Positions 1 to 5,879 of a DNA stretch of 7,066 nt are shown here, in pieces. Below the pieces are notes generated by a model. The model was not told the origin of the DNA and made no database searches. It worked only from the letters and a program-made list of their open reading frames with translations. Location: assembly GCA_028712045.1 (NCBI GenBank), contig JAQTRA010000049.1:1-7066 (forward strand), given 5' to 3'. Origin of the DNA: Candidatus Omnitrophota bacterium (GTDB taxonomy: Bacteria; Omnitrophota; Koll11; Gygaellales; Profunditerraquicolaceae). A program made the position numbers and the translations under genes. Numbering within the stretch: the first letter of the stretch is position 1; the number at the start of each line of letters is the position of its first letter.

Positions 1-579
1 AATTATCAACAACCAGAGTTGCTTAATAAATTACAATTAGTTCAGCAAAACCGGATCCAGCGTGTTTATAAAATTGTTGAAAATCTCAAAGAATCAGGAG
101 TAAAGCTTAACGCGCAGACTGTTTTTAATATTTCCGGCCGGGGCACAGTAGGCAGGATGCATATTGCCCGGGCGCTGCTGTTGGATGGCTGGGTTAATTC
201 TACGGCTGAGGCATTTCGTAAATATATCGGGGACAATTCACCGGCTTATGTTTGCGGTTTTCGTTTATCGGTGCTGGAAGCGATAAAATTAATTAAAGAT
301 GCCGGTGGAGTGGCTGTCTTAGCGCATCCGTATATGTTAGCTAACGATGAAGAGTTAATCACTGAGTTTGCCGGTTATGGGTTACAAGGCCTGGAAGTGC
401 ATTATCCGGAGCATTCTCAGTCACAGGTTAATTTTTATTTGGAACTGGCTAAAAAATTAGGCCTGTTAGTTACCGGGGGATCTGATTTTCACGGAAGCGT
501 AAAACCAGATATAAAATTAGGCACAATTAAAATACCTTTTGAATTAGTGGAAAAATTACGTTTGGCTAAAAAATCATGA
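1..579 (+). CDS. PHP-domain phosphoesterase, TrpH/YciV type (5' end missing)
   Basis: This is the C-terminal 192 residues of a PHP-domain metal-dependent phosphoesterase. The frame is open to base 1, so the true start lies upstream, and by family length (about 280 residues) roughly 90 residues carrying the first metal-binding HxH motif are missing. The TTG at 19 is not a likely start. Visible family signatures are a GRMHIARAL segment (GRPHIA in most relatives), AGGVAVLAHP with a metal-ligand His, GLEVHYPEH, and GGSDFHG near the C-terminus with metal-ligand Asp and His. Characterised relatives (E. coli YciV/RNase AM, Chromobacterium TrpH-like enzyme) remove 5' nucleotides from short RNAs or hydrolyse 3',5'-nucleoside bisphosphates; transfer of that activity here is inference. 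The stop overlaps the ribD start as ATGA, indicating co-transcription and probable translational coupling. A general PHP hydrolase with another substrate is the main alternative. Confidence 0.88.
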   Translation, partial: NYQQPELLNKLQLVQQNRIQRVYKIVENLKESGVKLNAQTVFNISGRGTVGRMHIARALLLDGWVNSTAEAFRKYIGDNSPAYVCGFRLSVLEAIKLIKDAGGVAVLAHPYMLANDEELITEFAGYGLQGLEVHYPEHSQSQVNFYLELAKKLGLLVTGGSDFHGSVKPDIKLGTIKIPFELVEKLRLAKKS

Positions 580-1667
580 AAAGAGACGATGAGTATTATA
601 TGCAGTTAGCTCTGAAATTGGCGCTTAAGGCCAAAGGAAAAACATTCCCTAATCCTTTAGTCGGTGCCTTAGTAGTTAAAGAAGATAAAATTGTTGGCCA
701 GGGTTTTCATGCTAAAGCGGGGCTAGCGCATGCAGAAATTATTGCTTTAGATCAGGCCGGTAATCAAGCCAAGAAAGCGACTTTATATGTTACGCTGGAG
801 CCGTGCGCGCATACCGGAAAAACTCCTCCTTGTGTTAACCGGATTATTCAAAGCGGAGTTAAAGAAGTAGTGGTCGGGATGATTGATCCTAATCCGTTGA
901 ATAATGGTAAAGGGATTATGCTGCTTAAACAAAGTAATATTAAAGTTAGGGTAGGGGTTTTGGCGGACCAGCTAGGCTTGATAAACGAAAATTTTATAAA
1001 ATATATTACTACCGGGCTTCCTTTGGTTACGGTTAAAGTCGGGCAATCTCTGGACGGCCGCATTGCTACCTACAGCGGCGATTCTAAATGGATAACTTCA
1101 GATAAGTCGCGCGCTTACGCGCATAAAATACGCAAGGATTACGCTGCGATTATGGTGGGAGTAAATACGGTGATGCGGGATAACCCGCGCTTAAATGCCT
1201 GGTTTTCTAAGCAACAGCCAATTAAAATAATCGTGGATAGCAATTTAAGCACGCCTGAAAATGCCAATATTTTTGCCGATAACAGCCAGGTGATCATTAT
1301 AACTTTACCCAGCCGGCCCGGCCAGGAAACAGATAACCGTAAGCGATTGTTTGAAAAAGCAAAAGTAATTGAGGTCAAAGAGAAATTTGGCCAGATTAAT
1401 TTGCGGGATGCTTTAAGAAAGCTCAGCCGGTTGAAAATAGCGGATATCCTTGTTGAAGGAGGGGGTACATTAATCGGCTCTCTTTTTGATGAAAAATTAG
1501 TGGATAAAGTTTTGTTTTTCATCAGCCCAAAGATTATCGGCGGCAAAGACGCTGTTTCTTCGGTAATGGGTAAAGGGGTAAAACGCGTAGACCAGGCAAT
1601 AAAGTTGCGCGATATAAAGTTTAAGCATTTTGCTGAGGAGTTGCTGGTCCAGGCAAATATAAAATAA
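576..1667 (+). CDS. ribD: Bifunctional riboflavin biosynthesis deaminase/reductase RibD
   Basis: RibD deaminates 2,5-diamino-6-ribosylamino-pyrimidinone 5'-phosphate and then reduces the ribose side chain, the second and third steps from GTP to riboflavin; it is cytosolic. The 363-residue length is normal. The N-terminal deaminase domain (about 1-145) has the zinc site: His52 and Glu54 in HAE, and Cys77 and Cys86 in PCAHTGKTPPC. The C-terminal NADPH-dependent reductase domain (about 148-363) shows VKVGQSLDGRIAT, SKWITS, GVNTVMRDNPRL and the nucleotide-binding ILVEGGG segment. The ATG overlaps the upstream PHP stop by 4 bases and has no clear Shine-Dalgarno sequence, so translation probably depends on coupling. 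There is no room for an FMN riboswitch directly upstream. The gene is followed without spacer by ribE in the same frame. Identification is firm. Confidence 0.97.
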   Translation: MKRDDEYYMQLALKLALKAKGKTFPNPLVGALVVKEDKIVGQGFHAKAGLAHAEIIALDQAGNQAKKATLYVTLEPCAHTGKTPPCVNRIIQSGVKEVVVGMIDPNPLNNGKGIMLLKQSNIKVRVGVLADQLGLINENFIKYITTGLPLVTVKVGQSLDGRIATYSGDSKWITSDKSRAYAHKIRKDYAAIMVGVNTVMRDNPRLNAWFSKQQPIKIIVDSNLSTPENANIFADNSQVIIITLPSRPGQETDNRKRLFEKAKVIEVKEKFGQINLRDALRKLSRLKIADILVEGGGTLIGSLFDEKLVDKVLFFISPKIIGGKDAVSSVMGKGVKRVDQAIKLRDIKFKHFAEELLVQANIK

Positions 1668-2243
1668 ATGTTTACCGGCATCATTGAAGAGCTAGGAAAA
1701 GTTAAAAGAATTACCCAAACCGGGAGGATGAAGCTTCTTGAGATTTCTGCCGGTAAAACTCTGTCAGAGGTTAAAATTGGCGAGAGCATAGCGGTTAATG
1801 GAGTATGCCTCTCCATAGTTGCTGTTCAGGATAGCTCTTTTAGTTTTGAAGTTATGCCGGAGAGTTTTAATAACACTAACCTTGGCCTGCTTAAGATCGG
1901 CGAGCAGGTAAATTTGGAACGCAGCCTTAAGTTAGGGGACAGGGTTTCCGGGCATTTTGTCAGCGGGCATATTGATTGTTTGGGCCTGGTGCGCAGGAAA
2001 TCTTTGCGTAACGGAAATTTGGAATTTGCTATTGCTATTTCGCCATTATTTCTGAAATATTGCCTGCCTAAAGGGTCTATATCTTTGGATGGCATAAGCC
2101 TGACTTTATCCGATAAGCGGGCCAATATCATCAGTGTTTGTATTATTCCGCACACTTTTCAGAATACCACTTTAAGTTTTAAAGGCCCGGCCGATAAATT
2201 AAACGTGGAATTCGACATCCTCGCTAAAAAAACAACTGTTTAA
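1668..2243 (+). CDS. ribE: Riboflavin synthase (alpha subunit)
   Basis: Riboflavin synthase dismutates two 6,7-dimethyl-8-ribityllumazine molecules into riboflavin plus the pyrimidine precursor. The protein has the diagnostic N-terminus MFTGIIEE and two homologous lumazine-binding domains. Domain 1 (about 1-96) includes IGESIAVNGVCLS and the LGDRVSGHFVSGHID region at its end. Domain 2 (about 97-185) has KGSISLDGISLTLSD and SVCIIPHTFQNTTL. At 191 residues it is shorter than typical members (about 200-215), ending eight residues after the conserved NVEFD segment, so most of the C-terminal helix that supports the trimer is missing. The ATG abuts the ribD TAA with no recognisable Shine-Dalgarno, so coupling is likely. 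E. coli names this gene ribC. No terminator hairpin is seen after the stop, which is 12 bases before the tRNA promoter. Confidence 0.95.
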   Translation: MFTGIIEELGKVKRITQTGRMKLLEISAGKTLSEVKIGESIAVNGVCLSIVAVQDSSFSFEVMPESFNNTNLGLLKIGEQVNLERSLKLGDRVSGHFVSGHIDCLGLVRRKSLRNGNLEFAIAISPLFLKYCLPKGSISLDGISLTLSDKRANIISVCIIPHTFQNTTLSFKGPADKLNVEFDILAKKTTV

Positions 2244-2255
2244 TCCTTTCTGTTA

Positions 2256-2284
2256 TTGCGTAAGCTATAAATTTTTGCTATACT
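2256..2284 (+). promoter_or_regulatory. Sigma70-type promoter for tRNA-Pro (extended -10)
   Basis: TTGCGT at 2256-2261 matches a -35 box in its first three bases. Exactly 17 bases later lies TATACT (2279-2284), a good -10 box preceded by TGC, giving an extended -10 (TGn) element. Transcription would start near 2291, leaving a leader of about 14 bases before the mature tRNA 5' end at 2305, a normal length for RNase P processing. Because no terminator is visible between the tRNA and acyP, this may also be the promoter of the downstream operon. Assignment is by sequence match only. Confidence 0.72.
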
Positions 2285-2304
2285 TAATAACATTCCAGAT
2301 GTAA

Positions 2305-2378
2305 CGGGGCGTGGCTCAGTTTGGTAGAGCGCAGCGTTCGGGACGCTGAGGTCACAGGTTCAAGTCCTGTCGCCCCGA
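2305..2378 (+). tRNA. tRNA-Pro (anticodon CGG)
   Basis: A 74-base cloverleaf can be drawn in full. The acceptor stem pairs 2305-2311 with 2371-2377 (seven pairs, including the C1-G72 pair typical of bacterial tRNA-Pro). The D stem is GCTC/GAGC around AGTTTGGTA, the anticodon stem is CAGCG/CGCTG, and the T stem is ACAGG/CCTGT with a TTCAAGT loop. The anticodon loop TTCGGGA puts CGG at 2339-2341, reading CCG proline codons, with G at position 37 as expected for m1G37. The discriminator base is A (2378). The following bases are CTT, so CCA is not encoded and must be added enzymatically. It has its own promoter upstream, and a strongly palindromic element begins two bases after its end. Confidence 0.97.
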
Positions 2379-2379
2379 C

Positions 2380-2450
2380 TTAAACGAGCAGATGATTTAC
2401 GGAGCCGAAGGCGAAGGTAAATCATAGGCGCAAGCCGTCTGCGAGTTTAA
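2380..2450 (+). repeat. Complex inverted-repeat element foldable as a three-way junction
   Basis: Nested inverted repeats account for almost every base. The outer stem is TTAAAC (2380-2385) with GTTTAA (2445-2450), then opposed GA/GA (2386-2387 and 2443-2444), then GCAG (2388-2391) with CTGC (2439-2442). Inside are two hairpins. The first pairs ATGATTTAC (2392-2400) perfectly with GTAAATCAT (2417-2425) and is capped by GCC-GAA-GGC (2404-2412), again flanked by opposable GA/GA. The second is GGC-GCAA-GCC (2427-2436) with a GNRA tetraloop. Recurrent CGAG/CGAG pairings would form tandem sheared G-A pairs if transcribed. Function is unknown: it could be a dispersed palindromic repeat, the leader of acyP, or a processing signal for the tRNA transcript. 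The structure is worked out by eye, without energy calculation. Confidence 0.75.
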
Positions 2451-2481
2451 TCCTTGCGAGCAAGCGCGAGCGAGGATTAAA
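2446..2481 (+). repeat. Long hairpin element covering the acyP ribosome-binding site
   Basis: TTTAATCCT (2446-2454) pairs perfectly with AGGATTAAA (2473-2481). The helix continues through T2455-G2472, G2456-C2471 and C2457-G2470, then opposed GA/GA (2458-2459 with 2468-2469), then GC/GC, closing on a four-base loop AAGC (2462-2465). The CGAG/CGAG internal motif is the same as in the adjoining three-way-junction element, and the two share TTTAA at 2446-2450, so their outermost stems compete. There is no run of T after the hairpin, which argues against an intrinsic terminator. GCGAG occurs four times between 2441 and 2474. Confidence 0.75.
2472..2475 (+). promoter_or_regulatory. Shine-Dalgarno of acyP, inside a hairpin stem
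   Basis: GAGG lies 10 bases before the acyP ATG, the only plausible ribosome-binding match there. All four bases fall in the 3' arm of the 2446-2481 hairpin, where AGG pairs with CCT at 2452-2454, so the site would be masked when the hairpin forms. This is a prediction from pairing only. Confidence 0.5.
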
Positions 2482-2485
2482 ATCC

Positions 2486-2758
2486 ATGAAAAAGCAACTC
2501 CATCTTTATTATTCAGGCCGGGTTCAGGGTATAGGATTTCGTTATACTGCCCAAGATATTGCCGGCTCTCTTAAGGTTTGCGGTTGGGTTAAGAACTTAT
2601 CTGACGGCCGGGTAGAAATTTTAGCGGAATCAGAAGAAGAAATACTTAAGGTTTTTCTTGAGCAAATCAATCAGCATTTTTCTCGTTATATAGCAGATAC
2701 AACTGTAAATTGGCTTGCGGCTGGTGGAGAATTTCGTGATTTCCAGGTGAAATTCTAA
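2486..2758 (+). CDS. acyP: Acylphosphatase
   Basis: A small cytosolic enzyme that hydrolyses the carboxyl-phosphate bond of acylphosphates such as carbamoyl phosphate or 1,3-bisphosphoglycerate. The 90-residue length is standard. The phosphate-binding signature GRVQGIGFRYTA carries catalytic Arg19, and GWVKNLSDGRVEI carries catalytic Asn37. The remaining sequence fits one ferredoxin-like alpha/beta sandwich domain, ending in FRDFQVKF, typical of the family's last strand. The ATG is the only reasonable start, since no upstream in-frame start codon is seen in the palindromic leader. The gene follows the tRNA-Pro and two structured elements, and precedes ligA by 18 bases. The physiological role of bacterial acylphosphatases is poorly defined, so its link to the operon is unclear. 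Confidence 0.95.
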   Translation: MKKQLHLYYSGRVQGIGFRYTAQDIAGSLKVCGWVKNLSDGRVEILAESEEEILKVFLEQINQHFSRYIADTTVNWLAAGGEFRDFQVKF

Positions 2759-2776
2759 TCTCATTTTACCCGATAG

Positions 2777-4771
2777 ATGTCTAATTCAATTGAAAAAGAA
2801 ATCGAGGAATTAAGAGGCAAACTTAGGCGCCATGAGCATCTTTATTATGCTTTAAGCCAGCCGGAGATTTCGGACAAAGAGTATGATGATTTAATTATCA
2901 AATTAAAATCATTAGAAGATAAATATCCGCAGTATCAAAGCAGTGATTCCCCTACCCAGCGTTTAAGCGGCGGCATAAGCGAGGGTTTTAAAACAGTAAA
3001 GCATAAAGTTGGGATGTTTTCTTTAGATAATACTTATTCCATCGAAGAGTTAAAAGCCTGGGATGGGCGCGTGCGTAAGGGGCTAGGTAAAGATGCTATT
3101 TTTGATTATGTTGTTGAGCTAAAAATTGATGGCGTAAGCGCGAATTTAACTTATGCCGGCGGTAAATTAATTTTGGCGGCTACCCGGGGAGATGGCTCTA
3201 CCGGGGAGGACGTTACCGTAAACATAAAGACTATCCGCTCTATACCTTTAGTTTTAATGGGCCGGGACCTTCCGGATTTAATTGAAATCCGGGGTGAAGT
3301 TTATATGAATAAACAGGATTTTTTAAAGGTTAATCAACAGCGTGAGAATAATGCTGAAGTCCTTTTTGCTAATCCCCGCAATGCTACCAGCGGGTCATTG
3401 AAATTGCTGGATAGTAACCTGGTGGCCAAACGGCAGCTTAATTTTTTTGCACATTCTTTAGGCGCTTACCAGGGAAAGCCTATAGCTACCCAGTGGGAAT
3501 TTTTAGGATTGTTAAAAGAGTCAGGCCTTTGTGTGGATAAACATTCTGCGCTTTGCCCGGATATTAAGTCGGTAATCGACTATTGTTTAAAGTGGAAGAA
3601 TAAAAGAGACCAGGTAAATTACGAAATTGATGGAATAGTCATTAAATTAAATAGCTTGGAATATCAAAAAGATTTAGGTTTTACGGCTAAGAGCCCGCGT
3701 TGGGCAGTGGCTTATAAGTTCCCGGCGCGCCAGGCAACCACAGAAGTTTTAGAAATTAAAGTTAATGTTGGCCGTACTGGAGTAATCACTCCGATTGCTG
3801 TGCTTAGGCCGGTTGAATGTTCTGGCGTAGTGATTAGCAATGCTACGTTACATAATTTTGATGAAATAAAAAGGCTTAAAATTCGGGTGGGTGACCGCGT
3901 GCTTATCCAGCGTGCGGGGGATGTGATCCCTAAAGTGGTCAAGGTGGTTCAGCAGCTTGGATCAAAGGAATATGTCATACCGCTGCGCTGTCCTGCCTGT
4001 AAAGAAAAAATTGTAAAAGTTAAAGATGAAGATGTAGCTTACCGTTGCCTGAATCCTGATTGTCCGGCGCAACTGGAGCGTGCGCTGCTGCATTTTGCCA
4101 GCCGGGATGCGCTGGATATCGAAGGTTTAGGCGAGGCAGTGATTAATCAGCTGGTTAAAATGAAGTTATTGAAGAGCTTAGCGGATGTATTCAAACTTAA
4201 AAAAGATAATCTGCTGGCTTTGGATTTATTTAAAGAAAAAAAAGCAAATAATTTATTAGCGGCGATTCAGAAAAGCAAGAATCAGCCTTTGGCGCGTTTG
4301 ATTTTTGCTTTAGGAATACGTCACGTCGGCCAAAAAGCCGCTTATACCTTAGCGCAGGAATTTCTGACCATGGAAAAGCTAATGCAGGCAAAGTTTGAAG
4401 ATTTATGCTCGATACCGGAGATTGGCGTGGTTATGGCCGCTTCAGTGATTGATTATTTTAGCCTCACTCAAAGTAAGAAATTAATCCAGGAATTAAAAGA
4501 TCAAAAAGTTAATCTGCGCCAGGATACTGCCAAGATTAAGAAAAATCAATTAACCGATAAGGTAGTAGTCTTTACCGGAGAACTTAAAGAATTTTCGCGT
4601 CGGCAGGCCGGCGAGTTAGTGCGTTTATCCGGAGGAAAGTTTTCTTCCAGTGTAAGCAAAAATACTGATTTTTTAGTAACTGAAGTTAAAACCGGGGTAA
4701 AATTTGAAAAAGCTAAAAAGTTCGGAATAAAAATAGTCGGAGAAAAAGAATTTAAGGAGATGCTTAAATGA
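2777..4771 (+). CDS. ligA: NAD+-dependent DNA ligase LigA
   Basis: LigA seals nicks in duplex DNA using NAD+ during replication and repair. The 664 residues contain the full domain order. Domain Ia (about 1-70) has LYYALSQPEISDKEYDDL for NAD binding. The adenylation domain has ELKIDG with adenylated Lys116, plus TRGDGSTGEDVT, EIRGEVYM, ANPRNATSGSL and YEIDGIVIKLN. An OB fold follows with VGRTGVITPIAVL. The zinc finger uses Cys405, Cys408, Cys424 and Cys429. Helix-hairpin-helix repeats span about 440-580 (GLGEAV, IRHVGQKAA, IPEIGVVMA), and a C-terminal BRCT domain runs from about 590 (VVVFTGELKEFSR). The start is fixed on its 5' side by an in-frame TAG immediately before the ATG. No Shine-Dalgarno is evident. 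A small oddity is HKVGMFSLDNTY where relatives usually have PML before SLDN. The stop overlaps the next gene as ATGA. Confidence 0.98.
   Translation: MSNSIEKEIEELRGKLRRHEHLYYALSQPEISDKEYDDLIIKLKSLEDKYPQYQSSDSPTQRLSGGISEGFKTVKHKVGMFSLDNTYSIEELKAWDGRVRKGLGKDAIFDYVVELKIDGVSANLTYAGGKLILAATRGDGSTGEDVTVNIKTIRSIPLVLMGRDLPDLIEIRGEVYMNKQDFLKVNQQRENNAEVLFANPRNATSGSLKLLDSNLVAKRQLNFFAHSLGAYQGKPIATQWEFLGLLKESGLCVDKHSALCPDIKSVIDYCLKWKNKRDQVNYEIDGIVIKLNSLEYQKDLGFTAKSPRWAVAYKFPARQATTEVLEIKVNVGRTGVITPIAVLRPVECSGVVISNATLHNFDEIKRLKIRVGDRVLIQRAGDVIPKVVKVVQQLGSKEYVIPLRCPACKEKIVKVKDEDVAYRCLNPDCPAQLERALLHFASRDALDIEGLGEAVINQLVKMKLLKSLADVFKLKKDNLLALDLFKEKKANNLLAAIQKSKNQPLARLIFALGIRHVGQKAAYTLAQEFLTMEKLMQAKFEDLCSIPEIGVVMAASVIDYFSLTQSKKLIQELKDQKVNLRQDTAKIKKNQLTDKVVVFTGELKEFSRRQAGELVRLSGGKFSSSVSKNTDFLVTEVKTGVKFEKAKKFGIKIVGEKEFKEMLK
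4754..4760 (+). promoter_or_regulatory. Strong Shine-Dalgarno inside the 3' end of ligA
   Basis: AAGGAGA lies 7 bases before the lipoprotein ATG, within the last codons of ligA. It is the best ribosome-binding match in the window and supports the start at 4768. It suggests the lipoprotein is translated efficiently on its own and not only by coupling to ligA. Confidence 0.75.
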
Positions 4772-5262
4772 AATTAAAAAAAATTGTAGTAGTTTCTTTA
4801 TTCTGCGTGGCCTTGATTAATTTAATCGGTTGCGAATCTTTCGCGCGAAAATTTACCCGTAAATCCAAGAAACCTGACCAGCCGGTAGAAATGGTTTTAG
4901 TCCCGGAAGAGTATAAAGGGCCGAATATGAGTAAAGAGGAGCTTTACCGGCAATATTTTCTTTTTTGGAAAGCCTGGCAGGATGAACTGATTAGCTCTCT
5001 TAAGTATAATGCCAGTTTAAAAAAGAAAATAGATTGCGCTAAAGAAGCGCTTAAGAATTTGATCAATATGCAAAAGCTGCTGGTTGAGGCGGCACAAAAG
5101 AACTTTTCTCCTTATATCGCCAGGTCAAATGATCTGATTTCCGATATGCAAAAAGATGTTTACGGCACAAGTAACGACCGCAACATTCAAACTGCGGAGC
5201 ATCTCAAATCAGATATTCAGAGAGGTTTTATTTATCCGAAAATCAGGAATTATTTGCGATGA
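4768..5262 (+). CDS. Small helical lipoprotein of unknown function
   Basis: A 164-residue predicted lipoprotein that I do not recognise as a characterised family. Residues 1-22 form a classic type II signal peptide: basic MKLKK, a hydrophobic core, and lipobox LIGC with Cys22 as the lipidated residue. The +2 residue is Glu, not Asp, so the E. coli inner-membrane retention signal is absent; an outer-membrane, periplasm-facing location is possible if a Lol system exists. A basic stretch (residues 27-35) and a VEMVLVPEEY segment (40-49) lead into a largely helical, charge-rich region (about 54-150), including YRQYFLFWKAWQDEL, which could form a helical bundle or coiled coil. A good Shine-Dalgarno sits 7 bases upstream. 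It overlaps ligA and the following hydrolase gene by 4 bases each (ATGA), so it is probably co-expressed with both. There is no sequence evidence for an enzymatic role. Confidence 0.85.
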   Translation: MKLKKIVVVSLFCVALINLIGCESFARKFTRKSKKPDQPVEMVLVPEEYKGPNMSKEELYRQYFLFWKAWQDELISSLKYNASLKKKIDCAKEALKNLINMQKLLVEAAQKNFSPYIARSNDLISDMQKDVYGTSNDRNIQTAEHLKSDIQRGFIYPKIRNYLR

Positions 5263-5879
5263 TTTTAGAAACTATTAAAGTAGGGCCGATGCAGGTTAAT
5301 TGCTATGTACTGGCTTGCGCTAAAGGTAAAGGGGCGATTATTATTGACCCGGGCGCCGAGGTAAAAAAAATAAAAGCTGTTTTAGAAAAACATGAATTAA
5401 ATCCGGCTATGGTGATTAACACTCATGGGCATTATGATCATATCGGCTGTGATGATAAGTTTGGAGTGGATATCCACGTACACAAAAATGATCTGGTTAT
5501 GCTTTTAGATGCCCAGCTGAATTTTTCTGCTGTATTTTCGCTAGCTTACACCGTCAAATCTCAGATCAAGGCTTTGGAAGATAAACAGATTATTAAGTTA
5601 GATTGTTTAGAACTGGAAGTGATTCATTTGCCGGGACATACTCCGGGAGGAATCGGCCTCTTAATGAGAAAGCCGCAAGCTGGTATTGTTTTTACTGGCG
5701 ATACATTGTTTTACTCAGGCGTAGGCCGGACAGATTTACCACAAGCAAATCAGTTACAACTTGAGCAATCAATTAGGGAGAGATTGTTTGTTTTACCTGA
5801 TCAAACCAAGGTTTATCCCGGGCATGGCTGGGAAACAACCATCGGCGATGAGAAGAAGAACAATCCATTCATAGTTTAA
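5259..5879 (+). CDS. Metallo-beta-lactamase-fold hydrolase, glyoxalase II-like (GloC/YcbL type)
   Basis: A 206-residue single-domain MBL-fold enzyme. The binuclear metal site is complete: His56, His58, Asp60 and His61 in THGHYDHIG, His127 in LPGHTPGG, Asp148 in FTGDTLF and His189 in VYPGHG. The C-terminus (GHGWETTIGDEKKNNPFI) resembles E. coli GloC/YcbL, a type II glyoxalase II that lacks the substrate-binding helical domain of classic GloB and hydrolyses S-lactoylglutathione. The substrate here is not determined by sequence, and other thioesters or other hydrolase activities are possible. The start overlaps the lipoprotein stop (ATGA), with AGGA 10 bases upstream as a modest Shine-Dalgarno. 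The TAA stop is followed directly by the xerD ATG in the same frame. It is likely cytosolic, as no signal peptide is seen. Confidence 0.92.
   Translation: MILETIKVGPMQVNCYVLACAKGKGAIIIDPGAEVKKIKAVLEKHELNPAMVINTHGHYDHIGCDDKFGVDIHVHKNDLVMLLDAQLNFSAVFSLAYTVKSQIKALEDKQIIKLDCLELEVIHLPGHTPGGIGLLMRKPQAGIVFTGDTLFYSGVGRTDLPQANQLQLEQSIRERLFVLPDQTKVYPGHGWETTIGDEKKNNPFIV

Noticed and set aside
19..21. TTG as the start codon of the PHP gene.
   Set aside because: The frame stays open to base 1, and the family's N-terminal metal-binding region is missing, so the gene starts before the window.
1139..1816. Minus-strand open frame of 225 codons opposite ribD/ribE (and shorter ones at 848-1063, 1826-2155, 3712-3942).
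   Set aside because: They lie opposite strongly conserved coding sequence, have no recognisable domains and are antisense shadows of real genes.
2401..2416. Kink-turn motif around the GA/GA-flanked GCC-GAA-GGC cap.
   Set aside because: The unpaired bases on the strand 5' of the tandem GA number one, not three, so the k-turn consensus is not met.
2392..2427. An 11-codon open frame (MIYGAEGEGKS) inside the palindromic element, which happens to match a Walker A pattern.
   Set aside because: It is created by the palindrome itself (ATG...CAT arms and a GCC/GAA/GGC loop), has no good Shine-Dalgarno and is far too short for a P-loop domain; coincidence is the simplest reading.
2305..2485. Possible integrative-element attachment site at the tRNA-Pro 3' end, given the nearby tyrosine recombinase gene.
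   Set aside because: No second copy of the tRNA 3' end is seen in the window, and the recombinase has the size, motifs and operon setting of housekeeping XerD.
2446..2485. Intrinsic terminator for the tRNA.
   Set aside because: The hairpin is strong, but it is not followed by a T run on the + strand and it sits right against the acyP start codon.
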